A stretch of DNA of 23,227 bases from contig JBGSKF010000131.1 in the NCBI GenBank assembly GCA_041741375.1, positions 1 through 23,227 on the forward strand, written 5' to 3'. The DNA comes from OFTM291 sp041741375. Its GTDB lineage: Bacteria > Gemmatimonadota > Gemmatimonadetes > Gemmatimonadales > GWC2-71-9. Under the pieces are notes generated by a model. The model was not told the DNA's origin. It was given only the letters and a program-made list of their open reading frames with translations, and searched no databases. The translations under genes and the position numbers were made by a program. Positions within the stretch are counted from its first letter, which is position 1, and each line of letters opens with the position of its first letter. Shown one piece after another: positions 1-7,772 of this stretch.

Positions 1-14
1 TGCTCTTCCGATCT
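1..14. other. Residual Illumina adapter
   Basis: The first 14 bases, TGCTCTTCCGATCT, equal the 3' end of the Illumina TruSeq read-2 adapter. This is a library artefact at a contig end, not genome sequence. The reading frame of the adjoining minus-strand gene should be taken as ending at base 15. Confidence 0.93.
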
Positions 15-317
15 GCCCAGAACGGTGGCCAGGGCGGGATCATCGGCCCCGAGCCGGCGAGCCGCTGAGACTGCCTCCCCGGCCCGGCCCGCCTCGATCA
101 GGAGCCGGATCCAGTTCCGCCGGTCCGAGACGCGAGCCGAATCCGATGTGGCCAGCCGGCGCCACCGCGACAGCGCCTCTTCGTACCGGCCCGCCAGGCC
201 GGCTTCCACCGCGTCGGATCGCAGCGTTTCCGGGTCCTGCTGGGCACAGGCCGGCAGCGCGGCGAGCACGAGCAGAAGGGCCCCGACACCAACTCCCGGA
301 AGCCGGTGGAGGATCAT
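15..317 (-). CDS. Exported TPR-like protein, 3' end missing
   Basis: The ATG at 317 overlaps the stop of the upstream caspase-like gene as ATGA, so this is the third gene of a coupled operon. The frame stays open for 101 codons to the adapter junction, so the C-terminus is missing. Residues 1-26 form a signal peptide (MILHRLPG, then a Leu/Ala/Val-rich stretch ending LPACAQQ). The LPAC could be a lipobox, or signal peptidase I could cut after ACA. The mature part is Ala/Arg/Glu-rich and helical, with segments such as AGRYEEALSRWRRLA and AGRAGEAVSAARRLG that look like TPR helices. TPR proteins are common partners in VWA operons and usually act as scaffolds. The reading is clear; the TPR assignment rests on about 75 residues and is tentative. 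Confidence 0.72.
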
Positions 318-1339
318 CGGGATCCTCCCGTCCGGGAGCGGATCTCCGCCCCGACTTCGGCCAGGCGGAGCAGGAGCGCCTCGAGTTGCCGTTCGTACTC
401 CGCTGCAGGGAGACTCTCCTTGCGCGCCCGGAGCGCGTCGACCTGCCGTTGGAGCGCTCCCTGCTCCCGGACCAGCCGGGCCACCACCGTATCCGACTCC
501 GCTCCCGCGACCGCCACCGCGGGACGGAGAGTCACCCGGCGGGCCACGGATCCATCCCCACTGACGGCATTCAGGGGAGGGTCCTCGCTCCCTTTCCCGT
601 CTCCATCGTCATCCAGGAGGGCGTGCTCGGTCAGCAGGCGCTTTTCCGATTCGAAACTGCGCGCCACTTCGGCCTTGGCGAAACGGAACGCCTCGAGGAG
701 ACTCACGGCGCCATCCTTGTCCACGTCGGCTCCGCGCGCGGGATCCGCCAGGGCCTGCACAAAGGGATAGACGAAGTTGGTCTCGTTCCGTTCCATGCCG
801 GTCTTGGTGGCGGTGATGATGATGCGACCGGGGGCCGAGAGGGGCTGCAGGAAGGCTCCACTCGCACTCGCGGCGTTGACCACCACGACGGTCTGCCGCG
901 GGAACCGGCTCAGCCGGGCCGCCAGATCCGCCGGGGTGATGTCGGGTCCGGGGAGATTGAAGCGTGCCTCGTCGCCCGTCATGCTCCCGTGTCCGATCAG
1001 CAGGAGGAACACGATGTCCCCCTCCTTCACCTCGGTGGCCAGGGCCTCCAGCGCGCCAAGTACGTTCTCCCGGGTGGAGCGCCCGGTGACGCGACCGGGA
1101 GCGGCGTCGGGCTTTTCCGCGAGCCAACGGATCCGCGAGCGAGGGATCCGATACCGGCTCTCGAAGGCGTCGAGGAGGGTGGTGGTCACGTCCTGGAACC
1201 GCGCGGCATACGTCGGTTCTCCGCTCAATCCCGTCACGACCAGAACATGACGCCCCTCGCCGTCGGTGACCGCCGTGGCCTGGGCGGCCATCACCCCCGG
1301 CACGGCCAGAAGCGCGAGCACCAGCCGAGCCGGGATCAT
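314..1339 (-). CDS. Caspase/legumain-fold (C13-like) protein, likely pseudo-peptidase
   Basis: 341 residues; the ATG at 1339 overlaps the VWA gene stop (ATGA). Residues 1-20 form a signal peptide (MIPARLVLALLAVPGVMAAQ), so the protein is exported. A clan-CD fold is suggested by a hydrophobic strand before GHGS (His117) and by the strand VVVVN followed by ASASG. In active caspase/legumain proteins the second motif carries Cys (A-C-x-S-G). Here that position is Ser158 (codon AGT), so normal cysteine protease activity is not expected. Two acidic loops, DVDKDGAVSLLE and DDDGDGKGSED, resemble EF-hand calcium loops. The last 50 residues form a predicted coiled coil (LVREQGALQRQVDALRARKE onward). 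Operon context suggests a periplasmic complex with the VWA protein. It could be a binding or scaffold protein rather than an enzyme; substrate unknown. Confidence 0.8.
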   Translation of the reverse strand: MIPARLVLALLAVPGVMAAQATAVTDGEGRHVLVVTGLSGEPTYAARFQDVTTTLLDAFESRYRIPRSRIRWLAEKPDAAPGRVTGRSTRENVLGALEALATEVKEGDIVFLLLIGHGSMTGDEARFNLPGPDITPADLAARLSRFPRQTVVVVNAASASGAFLQPLSAPGRIIITATKTGMERNETNFVYPFVQALADPARGADVDKDGAVSLLEAFRFAKAEVARSFESEKRLLTEHALLDDDGDGKGSEDPPLNAVSGDGSVARRVTLRPAVAVAGAESDTVVARLVREQGALQRQVDALRARKESLPAAEYERQLEALLLRLAEVGAEIRSRTGGSR

Positions 1340-3624
1340 GCGAGACCCCGGTTGCGGCGGAAGGCCCACTCCGCGCCCACGAGTCCGAGCAGGAGGAGAA
1401 AGATGATGGGCATGTTCCAGAGATCCTTTTCCTCCAGCACCGTCACCCCCGCCTCGGTGTAGACGATGTCCTCGGCGAGACCGGCTGCCGTAGCGGGTGT
1501 GTAGTACCGGCCACCGGTTTCCGATGCGATGCGCCGGAGCAGCGGCTCCTGCCGTTCGGCGCCGAAGAACTCGCGGCCCTGGTCGCCCGCGCGCACATGG
1601 ACCGGCTCCGCCCGCAGGGAGTCCTCGGTCCCGGCCTCGGTTCGCACATCGATGGCGTACCGCCCCTCCTCCGTGGCTGTCACCCGGGCCCGATAGACTC
1701 CGTCCCGGTCCACCGCCCATTCCATCGGGAGGTCGAGCAGGCGGCCGGTCGGTGTCGTCACATGAGCCACGGGCGGCGCGCCATTCACCGCGTTGTAGGC
1801 GGCATCCCGTACCTCCGCCTCCACGACGATCGCCTCCCCCACCGACACCTGATCCCGGGTCACGCTGGCGGTCACCCGCGCGGGGCTCGACTCGGCGAGC
1901 CACCGCAGGAGCTGGCGCCAGAACGTTTCGTGGGTCTGGTCCTCCACCGGAATGTCGGCGTGCATCTGCCAGATCCAGGTGTCCTGCACCGGGAGGCCAA
2001 CCGCCTTCCCCCGGCCAAAACGCTGATGGGCCAGCAGCACCTGGGCGTCTCCGCCGTCGTTCGTCCCCTGCAGCAGCACCGTGGCACCGGGCTTCGGCCC
2101 CCCGACCCGGTTGACCGAGGTCAGTACCGGGAGTTCCAGCCATCGCTGCGCCGAGGAATCGGGCGTGCCGGCGAGTTGTGCAACTGGATTGCGGAGGCCG
2201 GCCGGTGTGGCGCGGGCACCGAGGGCGATGACGGGAACCTCCACGCCGGGAGACGAGCCCGCGAGAGACACCGGATACACATCCTCCACCGGGGTCCCCG
2301 CAAAGCCTCCCTCCCCGTAGGCCCGGCGCCCCCCGAGCGCGAGGAGACCGCCACCTCGGACGCTCACGAAGTCGGCGATCATCCGGAGCTGGTCCGCGGT
2401 GAAGAAACTGGCCTCGACGCTCCCCAGAATCAGGGCCCGGTAGGCAAAGAGATCCTCGCGGCGGGTGGGGAACCCCGAGAGCAGTTCGAGGCTGTCATCC
2501 ACGCCGAGCCGGAGGTACTTGTGCTCCGCGCTGCGAAGGAGACCCACCACCTGCAGCGCGCTGTCCCCCGCCACGGCTCGGCGCAGGAACCCGAACTCGT
2601 AGCGGGGTTCGCCCTCGAAGTAGAGGATCTTTTCCCGGCGCTGCACCACCGACACCAGGAGGTCGCGGCGGTTGTTTCGGGAGACGATTTCGCCGGCCTG
2701 TTCCGGCACCCGCACGGTGAGCGAGAGAGGGCCGGGAGCGGTCGGAGTGACTCGAACCCGCGCCGTGACCGCGCGCCCATCGGCGGGGAGGAGGAGGTCG
2801 ACCGACCCGAGAATGCCCCCGTCTCCCTCGACCACCACCGGCACGGTCCGGCCGCCGAGGCCGGTGTGCCGCAGATCGGCCTCGACGAAGATGCTCGACC
2901 CGGCGAGCACGGTGCGCGGGGCATCCACCCGGGTGACCTCGATGTCCCGGTCGAAACGATCCTTCCCGACTCCAATGGTATAGATCGGAACTCCGCGCGT
3001 CTTGAGCCCGAGCAGGGTCGGTGTCAGGGAGCTGTCGGCGTTGTCGGCGCCGTCGGTCACCAGCACGAGCCCGGCCAGAGGGGCGGTGGTCAGCTCGCGG
3101 CGCGCGTCCTCGAGCACGGCGCCGAGATGCGAGCCGTCCCCGGCGTGGGTGAGGTCATCGGCGCTGGTGATGCGGCCGGCGTGACGGTCGAAGCGGAAGA
3201 TCCGGACCAGGAAGCGCTCGGCGAGGGCGTCGAGGAGGGGGCTCCCGGCCGCACCGAAGGTGGCGCGGGCGAAGGCACCGCGGGAAGACGCAGAGTCTCC
3301 GTCGGCGATCTGCATCGAGCGGGAATCGTCGAGAAGGACGCCGATCACGTTGCGCTGGGGAACGGCGGCGGGAACCACCAGGGTGGGCCGGAAAAGGAGC
3401 ACGAGGACGAGGAGAACCAGCGCGGAGCGGAGGGCGACGAGGATCCCTCGATCTCGGGCAGAGGAGCGGCCTCCGACCCGGACGTATGTTCTGAGTGCCA
3501 CCGCGCTTCCGAGCAGGACGACCGCGGCCACGCCCCACGCCAAGGGCCCACCGAGCCAGACGAGATGGCCCCGCGAGAACACGACCGGGCGATAGGTGAA
3601 CAGGAACTCAAACAGCGAGTCCAA
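1336..3624 (-). CDS. Membrane-anchored VWA and GATase-like domain protein
   Basis: First gene of the minus-strand operon. I chose TTG at 3624 (MDSLFEFLFTY...) because GGAG lies 7 nt upstream; an in-frame ATG at 3699 adds 25 charged, Pro/Arg-rich residues that look non-coding. That gives 762 residues. Two N-terminal membrane segments (GGPLAWGVAAVVLLGSAVAL and a Leu/Val-rich one soon after) precede a VWA domain. Its MIDAS motif DDSRS (Asp99, Ser101, Ser103) and the later VTDGADNAD are intact, so it should bind a divalent metal and a protein partner. The centre (LILGSVEASFFTADQL to LLALGGRRAYGEGG) resembles the class I glutamine amidotransferase-like fold without an obvious catalytic Cys. Beta-rich Ig-like sequence follows, then a C-terminal membrane helix (MPIIFLLLLGLVGAEWAF). 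The family resembles BatA-type VWA proteins of MoxR operons, but no MoxR or DUF58 gene is adjacent. Confidence 0.85.
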   Translation of the reverse strand: MDSLFEFLFTYRPVVFSRGHLVWLGGPLAWGVAAVVLLGSAVALRTYVRVGGRSSARDRGILVALRSALVLLVLVLLFRPTLVVPAAVPQRNVIGVLLDDSRSMQIADGDSASSRGAFARATFGAAGSPLLDALAERFLVRIFRFDRHAGRITSADDLTHAGDGSHLGAVLEDARRELTTAPLAGLVLVTDGADNADSSLTPTLLGLKTRGVPIYTIGVGKDRFDRDIEVTRVDAPRTVLAGSSIFVEADLRHTGLGGRTVPVVVEGDGGILGSVDLLLPADGRAVTARVRVTPTAPGPLSLTVRVPEQAGEIVSRNNRRDLLVSVVQRREKILYFEGEPRYEFGFLRRAVAGDSALQVVGLLRSAEHKYLRLGVDDSLELLSGFPTRREDLFAYRALILGSVEASFFTADQLRMIADFVSVRGGGLLALGGRRAYGEGGFAGTPVEDVYPVSLAGSSPGVEVPVIALGARATPAGLRNPVAQLAGTPDSSAQRWLELPVLTSVNRVGGPKPGATVLLQGTNDGGDAQVLLAHQRFGRGKAVGLPVQDTWIWQMHADIPVEDQTHETFWRQLLRWLAESSPARVTASVTRDQVSVGEAIVVEAEVRDAAYNAVNGAPPVAHVTTPTGRLLDLPMEWAVDRDGVYRARVTATEEGRYAIDVRTEAGTEDSLRAEPVHVRAGDQGREFFGAERQEPLLRRIASETGGRYYTPATAAGLAEDIVYTEAGVTVLEEKDLWNMPIIFLLLLGLVGAEWAFRRNRGLA

Positions 3625-3982
3625 TGGCAAGCTCCAGGATGAGTCCGGTGGATCCCTCGGGCGAGGATGACGTTCCTCCTTTTCCCGACGCGGCACCAAT
3701 GTCGGAAGTTTCGCCCGACCTTCTCAAGTATACGCGCCAGACGCCCCGGATGTGGCATCGAACGACGGAGGCTCGCAATCGTATGTCCCCCTGCGGTTTA
3801 TGACTGTCGGATTCAGGCGAGCCGATCAGGTGGGCCGACATTCGGATGCCATCGGGGTGGGCCAGCCTCCGGGACTGTCAGCTCCACGTCACATGACTTA
3901 CAATCATATCTTGCGGCATGCCGGTTCAGAGCCGTACCTTGGAATCACATTGCGGGGCCAGGCGACGCCGGGAAGGATTGCA
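3625..3982. promoter_or_regulatory. Divergent intergenic region
   Basis: 358 bp between the minus-strand VWA operon and a plus-strand gene. It is less GC-rich than the flanking coding DNA and must hold both promoters. A TATACT -10-like box is on the minus strand at 3727-3732, about 100 nt before the VWA start, but no convincing -35 is visible. No RNA gene or repeat was recognised. Confidence 0.4.
3875..3904 (+). promoter_or_regulatory. Possible sigma-70-type promoter
   Basis: CTGTCA (3875-3880), an 18-nt spacer and TACAAT (3899-3904) give a plausible housekeeping promoter about 80 nt before the ATG at 3983. The -10 matches 5 of 6 consensus bases and the -35 matches 4 of 6. It lies in a locally AT-richer stretch of GC-rich DNA. 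Confidence 0.33.
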
Positions 3983-4729
3983 ATGCCGATTCATGTACCG
4001 CACCAGGATGGATTGACCCAATTTTCCAGCGCCGACCTGCTCGCCACCCTCCGGCGCCGGGCGAGCCTGGGCAATCCAAGCAATCGCTCCCTCCTCCATA
4101 CCCTCGATGCCACATCCGCCACGGTGGCCGCTGAGCGCCCTCTCGGGCTGACGTTGGCCTTCAACGAGATGCGGGTGCTGACCAGCGCGGAGGGGCTCCC
4201 CGGGCGGATCTTCGGCGAGCGGGGTGAGATCTACGTCGTCACGGCGGTGATCGATGGCCGGGGGGCGCCGGTCGAGCACACCACGCGCTTCTTCCCCAGA
4301 GTCGCCGCGGGCGATTTCCTCCCGATCGGCGAGGGAGGCCTCCTGGCCACCTGGATCCGTGACCCGCACTGGTTCGTGGACATCCACATGCTGGTCATGG
4401 AGTCCGACGGGGACCGCCGATCCCTTGGCGACCTGATAGCCACCGCCCGGGCCGACGCGGGGTTGGACCGGGTGACTGCAGTGCCGGAGACGCAGGGATT
4501 CCAACCCGAGGTGGTGGCTCGTCTCGTGTCGGGTGTCGACACCTTTCTCTCCACTCTGACCTTCCTGCTCCGGAAAAACGGCGACGACCACGTGGCCACG
4601 ATCCACGACTTCTACCTGGAGCATCAGGCGTTTGGCCAAGGGAGGCACCCGGCGGTGGGGGTGACCCGCTATCAGGGCGTGGAGGCGGCGTACACGATCG
4701 ACCTGGAGACACTGACCAATGATCAATGA
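3983..4729 (+). CDS. Protein of unknown function
   Basis: 248 residues from ATG 3983, which is preceded by GGAAGGA at good spacing. The frame is open 77 codons further upstream, but that part has no ribosome site and crosses the likely promoter. I do not recognise the family. There is no signal peptide or clear membrane helix. An N-terminal helical region (SADLLATLRRRASLG) is followed by a beta-rich core (LGLTLAFNEMRVL, RGEIYVVTAVIDGRG, TTRFFPRVAAGDFLPIGEGG, HWFVDIHMLVMESDGDRRSL). Helices and a last strand pair (GDDHVATIHDFYLEHQAF) follow. The pattern suggests a soluble C2-like or immunoglobulin-like sandwich, which is only a guess. The final codons and stop (LTNDQ, TGA) lie within a CAATGAT tandem repeat. 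It is monocistronic, with a convergent gene downstream. Confidence 0.75.
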   Translation: MPIHVPHQDGLTQFSSADLLATLRRRASLGNPSNRSLLHTLDATSATVAAERPLGLTLAFNEMRVLTSAEGLPGRIFGERGEIYVVTAVIDGRGAPVEHTTRFFPRVAAGDFLPIGEGGLLATWIRDPHWFVDIHMLVMESDGDRRSLGDLIATARADAGLDRVTAVPETQGFQPEVVARLVSGVDTFLSTLTFLLRKNGDDHVATIHDFYLEHQAFGQGRHPAVGVTRYQGVEAAYTIDLETLTNDQ

Positions 4730-4745
4730 TCAATGATCAATGAAC
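4717..4745 (+). repeat. CAATGAT tandem repeat over a stop codon
   Basis: Three perfect 7-bp CAATGAT units and a fourth, CAATGAA. The array begins inside the last codons of the upstream gene and supplies its TGA stop. It is the inverted counterpart of the array at 4869-4919. Confidence 0.9.
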
Positions 4746-4868
4746 ATATGTCCCGGGAGGCCTGGCAGACGCAGCCGGCGGGACAGTTCACCGGCCGCCT
4801 CCACGGATCCCTCGGGCTATGCCCTCGGGATGACCCATCTCGCGTAGACGTGCAACAACGTTCCATCC

Positions 4869-4919
4869 CGTTCCTTGATCATTGTTCCTTGATCATTGTT
4901 CCTTGTTCATTGTTCCTTG
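4869..4919 (-). repeat. TTGATCATTGTTCC tandem repeat over a stop codon
   Basis: Two exact 14-bp units (4875-4888, 4889-4902), then TTGTTCATTGTTCC (4903-4916). Read on the minus strand, it encodes the last dozen residues (NNEQGTMIKEQ) and the TGA of the DedA-like gene. CAATGATCAATGAACA in the left array and CAATGATCAAGGAACA here are inverted copies differing at one position. About 125 bp without a gene lies between the arrays. Confidence 0.88.
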
Positions 4920-5616
4920 GCGCGCGCATCCGCAGGTATGACACCCCAAGCAGGAGGAACACCACGGCAAAGCCGAGCCCGATGAGAAGCCCCGCCGACC
5001 CTCCGTCCTCCAGCACACCCGGCACGACCGTGAACACGTAGGTGCCGGGGATCAACCCCACTCCGGTGGTCCAGTAGTAAACCGGCCGGGAAAGAGCGAG
5101 AATCCCGCTCGCCCAGTTGATGGCGGTGAAGGCCATCACCGGTGAGATCCGCAGGGCCAGGAGCGTCGGCCAACCGGCCTTCGCCACCAGCCGCTCCACC
5201 CGGGCGAGCCGAACCTTGCCGAACATCCGCTCTGCCGGCGGGCGACCCAGCCACCGCCCGATCTCGTAGGAGGCGGAGGCGCCTGCCATCGCCATGACCC
5301 AGGTAAGGACAAAAGCCGCACCGGGAGGGAAGATGCTCCCATTGAGAAACGCGGAGGCTTCGGCTGGCAAGGGGAGAAGGACCGTGAGGAACGTGAACAC
5401 CGATGCCACCGCGTACACCAGCGCACGAGACCACGGCCCGTCGCTTCCATCCGCCGCGCGCCGGATCGCCTCCACCGCCCCGCTGGTCACGGTGGAGCCG
5501 ACCCCGGCGATGAACACCACCACGGCGACAAGCACGATCACCCGGAATGCGGTCCGCCGCCGGTGACGCTGGACCGCCGCGCTGGTACCGTCCTCCGCCT
5601 CCGCCCCGGGGCTCAC
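4879..5616 (-). CDS. DedA/TVP38-type VTT-domain membrane protein
   Basis: 245 residues from GTG 5616, whose GTGA overlaps the stop of the upstream hydrolase; GGGAG lies 7 nt before it, so the genes are translationally coupled. An upstream ATG at 5730 would overlap the hydrolase by over 100 bp and is unlikely. After a charged cytoplasmic N-terminus come a first helix (FRVIVLVAVVVFIAGVG), a second (ALVYAVASVFTFLTVLLPLP) and the VTT core: NGSIFPPGAAFVLTWVMAMAG, ASYEIGRWLGR, then LLALRISPVMAFTAINWASG and a Gly-rich PGTYVF segment. The last helix is AGLLIGLGFAVVFLLLGVSYL. VTT proteins include lipid scramblases and flippases (DedA, TMEM41B/VMP1 relatives). Function here is inferred as membrane lipid or lipid-carrier movement. 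The extreme C-terminal tail comes from a DNA repeat. Confidence 0.85.
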   Translation of the reverse strand: MSPGAEAEDGTSAAVQRHRRRTAFRVIVLVAVVVFIAGVGSTVTSGAVEAIRRAADGSDGPWSRALVYAVASVFTFLTVLLPLPAEASAFLNGSIFPPGAAFVLTWVMAMAGASASYEIGRWLGRPPAERMFGKVRLARVERLVAKAGWPTLLALRISPVMAFTAINWASGILALSRPVYYWTTGVGLIPGTYVFTVVPGVLEDGGSAGLLIGLGFAVVFLLLGVSYLRMRAPRNNEQGTMIKEQ

Positions 5617-7172
5617 CGGGGTGCTCCCGTCGGGGACACGCCCGGGCCGGGCTCGCTCAACGCATCGAGGACGGCGTCGAACACCGACCGAGTGCGCCAA
5701 TACTGTCCGTGGGCCGACACGGGTACCCACGCCTCGTCGTCGATCCGGTTTGTCACGGCCCTCCCGCCGATGGGCGGTCCGTCATCGCCGGGGGGCGGGT
5801 CATAGAAGTCGAGCGGCCCGCTGATCGGATCCTGCGGGGAGTGGATGTTCACCCAGGGAGGCCGGACGGCCCGATCGACAATCAGCGGCTGAGTCAGGGC
5901 GGCGAGCGCCTCGCGCGCATCGGCAGAGGACCGGGATTGCATGCGGAAGAGCCAGGCGGTCTTGTCGAGCGGCGATCCGAAGGTGAGCAGGAGACGCGTG
6001 CGCCGGGCCACGTCGAGCCGCTCCTCGGGGCGATGATCCGATCGCAGGGCATCCAGGTTGATAAGCCGGTTGAGGACGTCGTAGCCCAGCACCGAGCCCA
6101 GGGAGTGGCCGGCGATGATCACGTCCTCGTAGAGAAAGTCACCCCCGAAGGCGGTTCCGGACCGGGCCCCGTACACCCTCCGGGCCGCGTCAGTCACCAC
6201 CCGCCCGATCCGGCTGCGCAGGTCGGCGAAGCGATCGACCCGGTGGGCCTCCAGATAGACCACGATGTCTCCCACATACTGCACGAGCAGTCGCCGGATC
6301 AGCAGCGCCACCACCAGGAAGATCCCCCACGGCACCATGGCCCACGGGGTCTCGAGCCACCGCCCCGAGAGAATGGGGATGAGATGGTAGGACTCGGCGG
6401 CCATCGTTTGCCAGAGCATCGCTCCGGTGCCTGCGATCAATGCCGTACCCGCGAGCGCCGCGCTCCCGATCGACAGCACCCGGGCCACGGCCGACCGCCT
6501 CCTCGCCGAGAGGACGCTGATGCCACCGGTGGCCGCCACCGCGAGGTGAAGGGTGAGGAGCGTGGTGGTGAGCTCTGAGTGACGCGAGGCGGCGGGCCAT
6601 GCGAGGCCCAGACCCGGCAGGAGGGTGACGAGGGCCACGGCCGCACCGATCACGGTGAGAGTGATCCCCGCGACCAGCAGAGCAAGCGTGGCTCCGACCG
6701 CCAACAGACTCCCCACAGGGATCCGGAACGAGTGCCAGGCCCCGAACATCCAGCGATCGAAGCGAGTGGAACGGTAGCGGACGGTGCGCCACCCCGTCCG
6801 CAGGAGGAAAGAGAGCACGTCTCGAAGGCGAACCGCACCCTCGGTCAGAGGGGCCCACCACGCCTCGTAGAGATGCACCTCGCGCGGGACGCTGCCGGGA
6901 ATCTCGAGAACCAGGCGCTCCACCGCCACTTCGTCCAGCAGCGCCATTTCGCTCCGGAGTACAGCGCCTCCCTCCCCGGATGTCGGGTCCCGTCGGCGCA
7001 AGGTGTCCACGAGACCCCGTGAGAAATCGCCGAGCGTGGAGAGCCGGGTCTGCTGGCCCATGCCGTGGATGATCAGCACCGCCCACGGTTTGCCCCGTGC
7101 AGGTCCCACATCCTCCGGTACGGCATCGAGGGGAGATCGCACCGTACACCGATTCGGATCCTCCACGTGCAT
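5613..7172 (-). CDS. Alpha/beta hydrolase with inserted membrane domain
   Basis: 519 residues from ATG 7172; GTG 7178 is an alternative start, and GAGGGAG lies just upstream of both. The hydrolase fold begins with AVLIIHGMGQQ, a typical oxyanion-loop HG motif near residue 35. The nucleophile elbow GHSLGS (Ser about 357) comes only some 320 residues later. Between them are several membrane helices (VGSLLAVGATLALLVAGITL, GAAVALVTLLPGLGLAW, LHLAVAATGGISVL, MVPWGIFLVVALLIRRL). After the elbow, FGSPLDK, a probable acid region and a late VPVSAHGQYW, whose His could complete the triad, are visible. The family resembles lipase or serine esterase-like membrane proteins; the substrate is unknown but a lipid is plausible. 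Its stop overlaps the start of the DedA-like gene, so the two probably work together. It is divergent from the hibernation factor gene. Confidence 0.82.
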   Translation of the reverse strand: MHVEDPNRCTVRSPLDAVPEDVGPARGKPWAVLIIHGMGQQTRLSTLGDFSRGLVDTLRRRDPTSGEGGAVLRSEMALLDEVAVERLVLEIPGSVPREVHLYEAWWAPLTEGAVRLRDVLSFLLRTGWRTVRYRSTRFDRWMFGAWHSFRIPVGSLLAVGATLALLVAGITLTVIGAAVALVTLLPGLGLAWPAASRHSELTTTLLTLHLAVAATGGISVLSARRRSAVARVLSIGSAALAGTALIAGTGAMLWQTMAAESYHLIPILSGRWLETPWAMVPWGIFLVVALLIRRLLVQYVGDIVVYLEAHRVDRFADLRSRIGRVVTDAARRVYGARSGTAFGGDFLYEDVIIAGHSLGSVLGYDVLNRLINLDALRSDHRPEERLDVARRTRLLLTFGSPLDKTAWLFRMQSRSSADAREALAALTQPLIVDRAVRPPWVNIHSPQDPISGPLDFYDPPPGDDGPPIGGRAVTNRIDDEAWVPVSAHGQYWRTRSVFDAVLDALSEPGPGVSPTGAPR

Positions 7173-7406
7173 CGTCACAGGTTCTCCCTCTGCGATCGCT
7201 GAGACAGGCACCGTCGTCACCGGGCCGACACTGTCGTTGCCGGATGAGCCGGAAGAGGTATCATTCAAGCTATACCGGGAAGGGATCGATCCCCCACCCC
7301 TACTCCTGGGCCCGGAGGTGCCCACGGATTCATCCCCGGCTCACCATCCCTTCAGCCCCGCCGGGTCAGATTCCAGACAGGTCCGACACGAATCAAGGAG
7401 AACCTC
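7173..7406. promoter_or_regulatory. Divergent intergenic region upstream of hpf
   Basis: 234 bp between divergent starts. A strong ribosome site AAGGAG precedes the plus-strand ATG at 7407. A CTATAC element near 7270 could be a -10 box but has no clear -35. No RNA structure was recognised. Confidence 0.35.
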
Positions 7407-7748
7407 ATGCAACGCCCGCTGCGCATCACCGCCCGCCACACGGAACTCACCGACACCATCCGCCAGTTTCTGGAAGAAAGCGCCTCCAAGCTCGAAACAT
7501 TCTACCCGGCGATCGTCGGTTGTTCGGTCAATATCTCGGTTCCGGCGCGGCGTCCGCAGGGCGCCTCCGTTCATTACAACGTCCGGGTGCAGGTTGAGGT
7601 CCCCGGCCAGGACATCGTGGCCAACCGCCAGCGGCAGCCCGATCTCCGCACTGCCATTCAAGACGCCTTCCGCGCCGCCGGCCGCCAGCTGCAGGACTTC
7701 AACCGGCGCCAGCGCGATCCGATGCTTCACGGCGCCGTCGCCACATGA
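7407..7748 (+). CDS. hpf: Ribosome hibernation-promoting factor, short form
   Basis: 113 residues with a strong AAGGAG ribosome site just before ATG 7407. The HPF/RaiA (sigma-54 modulation) fold is recognisable. MQRPLRITARHTELTDTIRQFLEE is strand 1 and helix 1, SASKLETFYPAIVGCSVNI carries the central basic/aromatic turn, and strands HYNVRVQVEVPGQDIVANRQ precede helix 2 (DLRTAIQDAFRAAGRQLQDF). It lacks the C-terminal dimerisation domain of long HPF, so it should act on single 70S ribosomes or 100S dimers as short HPF/YfiA proteins do in gammaproteobacteria. It binds the decoding centre of idle ribosomes. It is followed after 24 nt by the sugar cluster but is probably controlled by its own upstream promoter. 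It could equally be named raiA. Confidence 0.88.
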   Translation: MQRPLRITARHTELTDTIRQFLEESASKLETFYPAIVGCSVNISVPARRPQGASVHYNVRVQVEVPGQDIVANRQRQPDLRTAIQDAFRAAGRQLQDFNRRQRDPMLHGAVAT

Positions 7749-7772
7749 TGTCGCCATTCCGGTGATCAGACC

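Noticed and set aside
1597..3642. Long plus-strand open frame of about 680 codons opposite the VWA gene
   Set aside because: Composition is His/Arg/Gly/Glu-rich with no family motif, and it lies exactly opposite a well-supported minus-strand gene; typical GC-rich shadow frame.
4733..5041. Plus-strand protein of 102 residues between the convergent genes
   Set aside because: Starts inside the CAATGAT array, crosses the second array and runs antisense into the DedA-like gene; no motif.
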